A stretch of DNA of 59,204 nucleotides from CBDHHC01 sp050633205 (GTDB taxonomy: Bacteria > Pseudomonadota > Alphaproteobacteria > Rhizobiales > CBDHHC01), in NCBI GenBank assembly GCA_050633205.1, contig JBOEGA010000078.1, forward strand, positions 1 to 59,204, written 5' to 3'. Below the pieces are notes generated by a model. It saw nothing but the letters and a program-made list of their open reading frames with translations. It searched no databases and was not told the origin of the DNA. The translations under genes were made by a program, and so were the position numbers. Of the stretch, positions 52,583-59,204 are shown piece by piece; position 1 is the first letter of the stretch; the number at the start of each line of letters is the position of its first letter.

Positions 52583-54574
52583 ATGCCAAGAAAAAAGAGT
52601 TCTGATACCGAGAGTCAAACTAAAGAAAATTCTAAATCCGGGGCCAAGCGTCAGGCAAAGCCCAAGCCTGCTTCCAGTTCCAGAACGGTTTCCAAGCTGA
52701 AACCTGATCCGAAGCGCAGGTCGGAACCCAGCCAGAAAACAGAAGCCAAGCCCAAGCCTAAACCAAAAGTTAAGGCTGCTCCCAAGGAAGAAAAAGCAGA
52801 AACCAAGTCGGCACCTAAAGAAAAGGTCAGGGAAGAGACCGGCAGAAGCGGGCCAAAGAGTGAAACATTTAATGATGTTCTGGATCGCTCTATTCATGCG
52901 ACGATTGCCCAGATGACGAAAGGGCTGTCGCCTGCGTCTCTTGCCAATGCTTATTGGGACTGGATATCTCACCTGGGTATTAATCAGGGCAAGCAGATGG
53001 AGTTGTCGAAATCTGCTATGGAGAATTTTGCAAAATTCCTGACCCGGACCTTGCAGGAAAATAATCCAAATGCTGAAACCAAACCGGCTGATTCTACAGA
53101 GGATCGTCGTTTTCAGGATGAGGCCTGGCAGGCATATCCATTTAATATATATAAGAATGCTTTTCAGATGAATCAGGACTGGTGGAGCGGTGCGACTTCG
53201 AATGTTCGCGGCGTTTCAAAAAAGCATCAGGAAATTGTAGACTTCATGTCCCGTCAGGTTCTGGATATGTTTTCTCCTTCAAACTATATGATGACCAATC
53301 CGGTTGTTCTGGAAAAAACACGGGAAGAGGCCGGGGCAAATCTGGTCCGGGGTTATAATAACTTTCTGGAAGACCTGTCCAATTTAACGAATGGTGGAGA
53401 AACTCCTGGCTGTGAAAAATACAAGGTTGGTGAGACTATTGCTATCACGCCGGGCAAGGTTATTTTCCAGAACAGGCTGATTGAGCTAATTCAATATGAG
53501 CCTACAACCAAAAAAGTTCATGCGGAGCCTATCTTTATCGTTCCGGCGTGGATTATGAAATATTACATACTGGATTTGTCACAATATAATTCTGTGGTGA
53601 GATATCTGGTATCTCAGGGGTATACGGTTTTTATAATTTCATGGAAAAACCCTGACTCCGAAGATCGTGACCTGGGGATGGAAGACTATCTGAATTACGG
53701 CGTTAAAGCAGCGCTGGATAAAGTTAACGAGGTTGTTCCCAATCAGAAAGTTCATGGTGTCGGTTATTGTCTCGGCGGAACAATGCTTGCCATATTTGCG
53801 GCAACTCTTGCCAGGGATGATATACGCAAATTTGAAACTCTGACTTTCCTTGCTGCCCAGGTGGACTTTAAAGAGGCAGGTGAGCTTACGTTATTTATTG
53901 ACGAAAGCCAGCTTACTTTCCTGGAAGATATGATGTGGGAGCAGGGGTATCTGGATGCAGAACAGATGGCCGGGGCGTTCCAGTTATTACGCTCCAATGA
54001 TCTGATCTGGTCCCGGATTTTACGGGAATATATGATGGGCGAGCGTTCAGGTATGAATGATATCATGGCCTGGAATGCAGATCCGACACGTATGCCGTTT
54101 CGTATGCATACCGAGTATCTTCGCAAACTATTCCTGAATAATGAGCTGGCGGATGGTCGTTATAAGGTTGATGAGAGATCAATTGCTCTTTCTGACATCA
54201 GAGCACCCATGTTCTGTGTCGGAACCCAGAAAGATCATATTGCGCCGTGGCGTTCAGTATACAAGTTCCATAATCTGACAGATACGCATGTGACTTTTCT
54301 GCTGACAAGCGGTGGGCATAATGCGGGTATTCTTTCCGAGCCGGGTCATAAGGGGCGGCATTATCAGATTACCAACCATGAAGCGGATGAAACCTTTGTA
54401 GATCCGGAGAGCTGGGTGAGTAATACTCCGGTTCAGGATGGGTCCTGGTGGATAGAATGGACCAAATGGTTGAAGGAGAGATCCGGCAAGCAGGTTAATC
54501 CTCCTGCTATGGGAGGTTCTTCTAAATCGGTGGTTTGTGACGCACCCGGAGAGTATGTATTTATTAAATACTGA
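52583..54574 (+). CDS. phaC: Class I poly(3-hydroxyalkanoate) synthase
   Basis: 663 residues. The first ~95 residues are a Lys/Pro/Ala/Glu-rich disordered extension; class I enzymes are usually ~590 long, so this accounts for the excess. The catalytic domain has the lipase-like box 'GVGYCLGG' with nucleophile Cys396, an aspartate in 'GTQKDHIAPWRSVY' and a histidine in 'SGGHNAGILSEPG', the C-D-H triad. It ends '...PGEYVFIKY'. It polymerises hydroxyacyl-CoA on granules. phaA/phaB are not in the window. Confidence 0.96.
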   Translation: MPRKKSSDTESQTKENSKSGAKRQAKPKPASSSRTVSKLKPDPKRRSEPSQKTEAKPKPKPKVKAAPKEEKAETKSAPKEKVREETGRSGPKSETFNDVLDRSIHATIAQMTKGLSPASLANAYWDWISHLGINQGKQMELSKSAMENFAKFLTRTLQENNPNAETKPADSTEDRRFQDEAWQAYPFNIYKNAFQMNQDWWSGATSNVRGVSKKHQEIVDFMSRQVLDMFSPSNYMMTNPVVLEKTREEAGANLVRGYNNFLEDLSNLTNGGETPGCEKYKVGETIAITPGKVIFQNRLIELIQYEPTTKKVHAEPIFIVPAWIMKYYILDLSQYNSVVRYLVSQGYTVFIISWKNPDSEDRDLGMEDYLNYGVKAALDKVNEVVPNQKVHGVGYCLGGTMLAIFAATLARDDIRKFETLTFLAAQVDFKEAGELTLFIDESQLTFLEDMMWEQGYLDAEQMAGAFQLLRSNDLIWSRILREYMMGERSGMNDIMAWNADPTRMPFRMHTEYLRKLFLNNELADGRYKVDERSIALSDIRAPMFCVGTQKDHIAPWRSVYKFHNLTDTHVTFLLTSGGHNAGILSEPGHKGRHYQITNHEADETFVDPESWVSNTPVQDGSWWIEWTKWLKERSGKQVNPPAMGGSSKSVVCDAPGEYVFIKY

Positions 54575-54824
54575 CTTTTCTTCCTTGTGCATATCTGTAT
54601 AAGGATATGAAAGAAGATATGTAAACCGGTTGATAAGCCTTATATATGTGATATCCATTATTTTAATACCATATATATGGGAATAAGTGGTGCTGATCGG
54701 GCGGAATCCCGGTTAGCAGGGGCCGTGCGTTACATTTATCATTGCTATACGGGATATGATTGCTTATTTTCATCAACATATTTGCAAATCATCCGTGACT
54801 ATCAACGGAGTGTGAGGACAGGAA

Positions 54825-55133
54825 ATGGCGGCAGGAAAATCTAAATACGCGCAGGTCAATATCGAGAATGGTAATTCGAAAATTGCGAATAAAATTTGCG
54901 ATGCGATGAAAGAAGAGTTTGGTGATGCTTTTCAATCCAGCTTTGGCACTGATTATGACATCATCTATATTACTCTTGCAGACGGTATTGCTATTGACGC
55001 CTCACTTAAGAAGGTCTTGAGCGATAATCAGATTGAGCTTGTCTGGGAAAAAACGGATGAGGAAATTCATCTGGGGCTTGGCGGTCCACTAACCAGCAGA
55101 AAAGGCCATTTCTACCGTGTCAAAGTCAATTGA
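54825..55133 (+). CDS. Small hypothetical protein
   Basis: 102 residues with no signal peptide or membrane segment. Features: 'KIANKICDAMKEEFGDAFQS', 'YDIIYITLADGIAIDASLKK' and a Gly-rich 'EIHLGLGGPLTSRKGHFY'. GGAAAGGACAGGAA-like purine-rich sequence precedes the ATG. Not recognised. It has its own terminator, which supports it being a real gene. Confidence 0.6.
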   Translation: MAAGKSKYAQVNIENGNSKIANKICDAMKEEFGDAFQSSFGTDYDIIYITLADGIAIDASLKKVLSDNQIELVWEKTDEEIHLGLGGPLTSRKGHFYRVKVN

Positions 55134-55164
55134 TCTGCTTCTGACTATATAATCATAATGCTTG

Positions 55165-55197
55165 TAGGCCGGTTTAATCACTGGCCTATTTTGTTTT
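55165..55197 (+). terminator. Intrinsic terminator after the small hypothetical gene
   Basis: TAGGCCGG (55165-55172) pairs with CTGGCCTA (55181-55188; one G-T), followed by TTTTGTTTT. Confidence 0.8.
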
Positions 55198-55309
55198 AAA
55201 GGTATTTACCTTACGCTCTCTTCCCCTGAGTTGTTATTCCGGTGTCATGCGATATAGCTATCGTATACTCTATTCTATATAATCTGATCAGGATTTTCGG
55301 AGGGTGAGT

Positions 55310-56785
55310 ATGAAGTTATTTCGAACTGCTTTCATTGCAGGTGTATGTGCGGTTGCCGGTATTCATATGGCAAAGGCAGAGCCAGAACAGGCTGGTAATA
55401 AATGGTATCAATCTGCTCAATCAACACTTGCTCAAAAATTGAAGCAAACCCCAAACACAAACAAAGCGCTTAATGTTATTCTCTTTATTTCAGATGGAAA
55501 TGGCATAGCTACCAATTATGCCAGTCGTCTGTATATGGGGCAGCAGGCTGGTGGTTATGGTGATGAGTTTGTCCTTCCTTATGAGAAGCTGCCATACCTC
55601 GGGTTGATCAAAACCTATAACACCAATGCGCAGACACCGGATTCTGCCGGGACTGCAACAGCTATAAATTCAGGAGTAAAATCCAGATCCGGTATTATCG
55701 GCCTTGATGATACGGCACGTCTTGGTAAATGCGAAGATGTTGAAAAGGCAAAGACAAGCAGCTTTGGTGATCTGATGAACAAGGCTGGCAAGTCGGTAGG
55801 AATTGTTTCAACAGCCAGAATTACCCATGCAACACCGGCAGCAGTTTATGCGCATTCGGCACACAGGGGCTGGGAAGTTGACAGCAAGATACCAGCAGGC
55901 TGTAAGCAAAAGGACATAGCTGCGCAACTGGCAGATAAATTACTTGCCGGAAAAGTCAATCTTGCTCTGGGGGGCGGGCGCCGTAACTTCATTCCTGTAA
56001 CAAAGCCTGGGGAGGAAGGAACTTTAGGGCGTCGCAGGGATGGGAGAGATCTTATCAACGAGGTGAAAGCCGGCAATATACAATATGCCTATGATGATAA
56101 GTCATTTGCATCGCTGAAGCTTGATGGTAGCTCCACAATATTTGGTTTGTTTGAGTCGTCTCATATGAAGTTTGAGCATGTCCGTAAAGGGGAGCCTTCA
56201 CTTACTGAAATGACGGAGGCTGCTATCACGCATCTTTCGCAGAATAAGAAGGGCTATTTTCTTATGGTGGAAGCCGGGCGGGTTGATCATGGCAATCATG
56301 GTAACAGCCTGCACCGGGCGGTTTCTGATAATGTGGCCTTTGCAAAAGCAGTTGAGCGTGCCATGGAGCTGACTTCAGAACAGGATACTCTCATTATTGT
56401 GACTGCAGATCATGCTCATGGCGTAGCTTTTAATGGATATTGCGGACGTGGATCGCCTGTGACCGGGTTGTGCTACAAGGTTGATAGTCAGGGCGAAAAA
56501 CATAAAGATGAACCTAATAAAACGAAGGATGGTAAAACCTATACTGTTGCGGGTTATTTAAATGGAAGAGGTCCAAAATATGCTGGTGATGGCAAAGCAT
56601 TGACGAATGAGGAAGCGACAAGCCCGAATTTTCTGCACAATACGCATATCCATCTGAAGTCTGAAGCTCATTCAGGGGCCGATGTTGCAATTTATGCAAG
56701 TGGGCCATGGGCGCATCTGTTTGAAGGGACTATGGAGCAAAACTATATTTTTCACGTTATGAACCATGCCGTGAATGCCAAATAA
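55310..56785 (+). CDS. Alkaline phosphatase, PhoA family
   Basis: 491 residues from ATG 55310; GGAGG is correctly spaced for it but too close to GTG 55304. Signal peptide cleaved near KAEPE. Motifs: metal site 'VILFISDGNG', nucleophile Ser112 in 'TPDSAGTATAINSG', 'HATPAAVYAHSAHRG', 'VEAGRVDHGNHGNS' and 'IVTADHAHG'. It hydrolyses phosphate monoesters in the periplasm. No Pho box was noted upstream. Confidence 0.9.
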   Translation: MKLFRTAFIAGVCAVAGIHMAKAEPEQAGNKWYQSAQSTLAQKLKQTPNTNKALNVILFISDGNGIATNYASRLYMGQQAGGYGDEFVLPYEKLPYLGLIKTYNTNAQTPDSAGTATAINSGVKSRSGIIGLDDTARLGKCEDVEKAKTSSFGDLMNKAGKSVGIVSTARITHATPAAVYAHSAHRGWEVDSKIPAGCKQKDIAAQLADKLLAGKVNLALGGGRRNFIPVTKPGEEGTLGRRRDGRDLINEVKAGNIQYAYDDKSFASLKLDGSSTIFGLFESSHMKFEHVRKGEPSLTEMTEAAITHLSQNKKGYFLMVEAGRVDHGNHGNSLHRAVSDNVAFAKAVERAMELTSEQDTLIIVTADHAHGVAFNGYCGRGSPVTGLCYKVDSQGEKHKDEPNKTKDGKTYTVAGYLNGRGPKYAGDGKALTNEEATSPNFLHNTHIHLKSEAHSGADVAIYASGPWAHLFEGTMEQNYIFHVMNHAVNAK

Positions 56786-56793
56786 GTTTATCT

Positions 56794-56834
56794 CAGGCAG
56801 GAAGATGTGCTAGCGCAAAAAATCTTCCTGCCTG
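56794..56834. terminator. Two-way hairpin between phosphatase and MocA genes
   Basis: CAGGCAGGAAGAT (56794-56806) pairs perfectly with ATCTTCCTGCCTG (56822-56834) around a 15-base loop. Part of it lies in the last codons of the convergent MocA gene. Confidence 0.75.
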
Positions 56835-57403
56835 TCAAAATCCATGAAGATACCTGGAGATGAAACTTCTACTTTGTTGAGGTGTTGTGTATTTTCCTGA
56901 ATAAGTTTTTTTGCTCCCCTGTCACCTGTGAGTGTCGTCAGTGACTGAAACCAGCGTTTGCCAAACAGAGCAGGGTTGCCTGTTCGGTCCTGGTGCGTGG
57001 GGACGCAGATATCCTTATCATTGTCAGGGTTAAAGTTTTTGGCAAGAGCAGTGAATATATCCGGCTCAACACCGGGCATATCTCCCAGACATATAAACAG
57101 TCCATCCAGATTATCTGTGACTGCCTTTACTCCGGTTCTTATTGACTGACTCAGTCCTTCTTCAGGTGCCGGAGTGGATACTATTTTGAAAGCCTCAAGG
57201 TTAACAGTTTCGACGACTTCTTTTTTATTATATCCCAGTACTACAACGACCTGTTTCAAGGGCAGGAGGCGAAGGGCATCAATACAATATTGAAGGAGTG
57301 GTCTCCCATTCCATAGTTTGGTGTGTTTGCATTCGCCATCAAGGCGGGAAGATAGCCCAGCGGCAAGAACAATGGCACCAAACTTATATTGTGTATTTAA
57401 CAT
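56810..57403 (-). CDS. MocA-type molybdenum cofactor cytidylyltransferase
   Basis: 197 residues. Nucleotidyltransferase fold with 'AIVLAAGLSSRLDGECKHTK', 'PLLQYCIDALRLLPLKQVVV', 'GLFICLGDMPGVEPDIFTAL' and 'VPTHQDRTGNPALFGKRWFQ'. This is the MobA-like / MocA group. Following directly after a xanthine-dehydrogenase-type gene (20 bases), it most likely makes the cytosine dinucleotide cofactor for that enzyme. CTP/GTP choice cannot be read by eye. Confidence 0.85.
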   Translation of the reverse strand: MLNTQYKFGAIVLAAGLSSRLDGECKHTKLWNGRPLLQYCIDALRLLPLKQVVVVLGYNKKEVVETVNLEAFKIVSTPAPEEGLSQSIRTGVKAVTDNLDGLFICLGDMPGVEPDIFTALAKNFNPDNDKDICVPTHQDRTGNPALFGKRWFQSLTTLTGDRGAKKLIQENTQHLNKVEVSSPGIFMDFDRQEDFLR

Positions 57404-57423
57404 ACCATTCGCGCTTTTCTGTT

Positions 57424-59204
57424 TTAATTGGCTACTTCAGCCAGTTTATCATTTGCCAGTGCTTTAGAAAACGGCATTGACCGCATACGCTTTCCAGTCA
57501 GTAAGAAAATTGCATTGCTTACAGCAGGTGCTGCAGGCGGTAAACCCGGTTCACCCAGACCTCCCCATTTAGCACCACTGTTGATGAAATGTACATCCAT
57601 TCGGGCGGGTGTTTTTGCAAGGGTCATCAGTTCGTAATCCGGGAAGTTTTCCTGAACTACTTTTCCGTCTTCGATGGTGATTTCCTCTCCCAGTGCAGCG
57701 CCTGCTCCCATTAAAAAACCGCCCTCAATCTGCTGTTTTGCAGATTCAGGATTTACGGCAAGGCCGCAGTCTGCCACAGAAGTGACGCGTGTAATCCGGG
57801 GTTCCCTGCCTGTTTCGTCCATTTTGACTTCTACAACATGGGCTACAATACTACCGAAAGATTCAACAAGAGCGACGCCACGGCCAACGCCTGCAGGAAC
57901 GGGTGTTTTCCATTCTGATTTTTCTTCGGCAAGCTTCAGGACGTTATAGGATCTGGAACCTTTTTTCAGCAAGTCCAGCCTGTACTGCAAGGGGTCCTGT
58001 TTTTGATTATGGGCAAGTTCGTCGATAAAGCTTTCAGCCCAGAAACCATGTTGTGAGTGGTTCACACTTCTCCAGGGGCCTGTCTGAACATGTGTCTGTC
58101 CATCAACGGATTCCATAAGCTGATTGGGAATATCATACGGGATCAGAATCTGCACGTCAGGTACATTGGCTCCATCAATAAAGACCTGAGCCCATGAGAG
58201 TGGTTTGCCATTGCCATCCAGTGAAACTTTTATTTTTGTTTCAGTTCTCGGGCGGAAGTTCCCCTGTGCGAAATCTTCTTCGCGGCTCCAGATTAATTTT
58301 ACAGGTTTGGGGGACATCTCTTTTGCTGCCTGAATGGCTGGTTCCAGATAAATATGGATATTCATTCGAGGGCCGCGTCTGCCAAATGCACCGCCAGTAT
58401 GCATGGGTTTAAATGTTATATTATCGATGGACAGACCGGACAGTTCTGCAACTCTAGATTTGGCATCAAGCGGATTCTGACTTCCTGCCCATACTGTAAG
58501 ATGTCCATTTTTATATTGGGCGGTTACGTTTATGGGTTCCATGGCGGCATGGTGGAGAAATGGGGCTTCATATTCTGCTTCGAAGATTTTGCCGGTTTTG
58601 ATTGCTGTTTTTGCATCGCCGATTTCGTGTTGTGTTCTTCGTTTTCCAGAATTGAGGGCAGCCTTGTGCAATTCTGCTATGGATGAGGTTGAGACTACTT
58701 TCTGCTTGCCAGGAGCGTATTCGGGAGCTGCTGCTTCCAGTCCCTTGCCAGCCTGCCAGAAGCTTTTTGCAACAACTGCGACTGAGGATTTAAGTTTTAT
58801 AACCTTCTCGACACCTGAAACTTTCAAGGCGGCAGCAGTATCGGCAGAGACCAGTTTTCCTCCATGAATGGGGCTGGCTTTCATGGCAACATATCTCATG
58901 TCAGGAAGTTCAAGGTCCATGCCATACTGAAAGCTTCCATCGACCTTACCGGGAATATCCAGTCTTTGTGTCGGCTTTCCTACTATCTTATACTGGTCAG
59001 GGTTTTTCAGTACCGGGGATGCTGATGCGCTATATTCGGTGGCGCTTGTTGCCAGCTCACCATATCGAAGTTTTTTTCCAGTCTTTTTATGGATGACGAA
59101 GCTGTTTTCTGTTGTTAACTGGGAGGCGGGCACATTCCATTTGTCTGCTGCTGCGCTAATCAACATCTGACGGGCTGATGCTGCAACAACACGCATTCCG
59201 TAAC
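57424..59204 (-). CDS. Molybdopterin hydroxylase large subunit (IorB/aldehyde dehydrogenase type), cut at the window edge
   Basis: 593 codons are present; the N-terminal part lies beyond the right edge, since the frame stays open at 59204. Features: 'FLHHAAMEPINVTAQYKNGH', 'MHTGGAFGRRGPRMNIHIYL', 'TGPWRSVNHSQHGFWAESFI', 'VADCGLAVNPESAKQQIEGG' and 'GGLGEPGLPPAAPAVSNAIF' with the catalytic-site glutamate. This is the xanthine dehydrogenase family, closest in layout to isoquinoline 1-oxidoreductase beta subunits, which are exported by Tat. Substrate unknown (aldehyde or N-heterocycle). Confidence 0.88.
   Translation of the reverse strand, partial: YGMRVVAASARQMLISAAADKWNVPASQLTTENSFVIHKKTGKKLRYGELATSATEYSASASPVLKNPDQYKIVGKPTQRLDIPGKVDGSFQYGMDLELPDMRYVAMKASPIHGGKLVSADTAAALKVSGVEKVIKLKSSVAVVAKSFWQAGKGLEAAAPEYAPGKQKVVSTSSIAELHKAALNSGKRRTQHEIGDAKTAIKTGKIFEAEYEAPFLHHAAMEPINVTAQYKNGHLTVWAGSQNPLDAKSRVAELSGLSIDNITFKPMHTGGAFGRRGPRMNIHIYLEPAIQAAKEMSPKPVKLIWSREEDFAQGNFRPRTETKIKVSLDGNGKPLSWAQVFIDGANVPDVQILIPYDIPNQLMESVDGQTHVQTGPWRSVNHSQHGFWAESFIDELAHNQKQDPLQYRLDLLKKGSRSYNVLKLAEEKSEWKTPVPAGVGRGVALVESFGSIVAHVVEVKMDETGREPRITRVTSVADCGLAVNPESAKQQIEGGFLMGAGAALGEEITIEDGKVVQENFPDYELMTLAKTPARMDVHFINSGAKWGGLGEPGLPPAAPAVSNAIFLLTGKRMRSMPFSKALANDKLAEVAN

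Noticed and set aside
1..59204. CRISPR arrays
   Set aside because: No regularly spaced short repeats or cas genes were seen anywhere.

Overview
The window looks like a chromosomal segment of an alphaproteobacterium of moderate to low G+C. The evidence is the dnaB-alr-radA-cvpA-purF run, topA next to rnr and a DUF983 gene, an IalB-family periplasmic protein, a bactofilin, a class I PHA synthase, and a holB-metG-tatD-MBL block. Most genes are ordinary core genes. No plasmid or phage backbone and no complete insertion sequence was recognised.

Layout. 1-2.3 kb: a cut-off secreted protein and an orphan TAXI-type solute-binding protein. 2.3-8 kb (minus): topA, rnr, DUF983. 8.4-12.3 kb: bactofilin, a GGDEF/EAL protein, an EamA/DMT permease. 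12.5-18.5 kb: an accessory island between two identical tRNA-Lys(TTT) genes that point at each other inside ~135-bp inverted repeats. 18.7-23.1 kb (minus): small zinc-ribbon and unknown proteins, a DHH phosphoesterase, and a secreted protein with a helical repeat tail. 23.4-29.9 kb (minus): dnaB, alr, radA, cvpA, purF. 30-33.3 kb (minus): an unknown secreted protein, then a copper set (DUF2946-like, PCu(A)C, Sco). 33.4-39.8 kb: DoxX, then a probable lysine-degradation set (Lrp regulator, saccharopine-dehydrogenase-like protein, ALDH7-type dehydrogenase), azoR with a divergent LysR, and an SDR. 39.9-42.6 kb: a second TAXI protein and an MscS channel. 42.7-47.2 kb: holB, metG, TatD, MBL. 47.2-51.1 kb: zwf overlapping a fused 6-phosphogluconolactonase/glucose-6-phosphate isomerase. 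51.2-59.2 kb: an unknown anchored protein, phaC, a small unknown, an alkaline phosphatase, a MocA-type cytidylyltransferase and a cut-off molybdopterin hydroxylase.

The most unusual region is the island. It holds an IalB gene, a TpsB (FhaC/ShlB-type) transporter gene that is frameshifted and then joined abruptly to the far 3' part of a CdiA/FhaB-type gene, an orphan toxin tip with a likely immunity gene, a split Imm11-like orphan immunity gene, and a second frameshifted CdiA-type 3' fragment that shares a 92-bp direct repeat with the first. It reads as a decaying contact-dependent-inhibition (two-partner secretion) locus that keeps at least one toxin-immunity module. The second notable item is the Pgl-Pgi fusion directly coupled to zwf, which puts three hexose-phosphate activities in two overlapping genes.

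All functions are read from motifs and family resemblance by eye. No database search or structure prediction was run.
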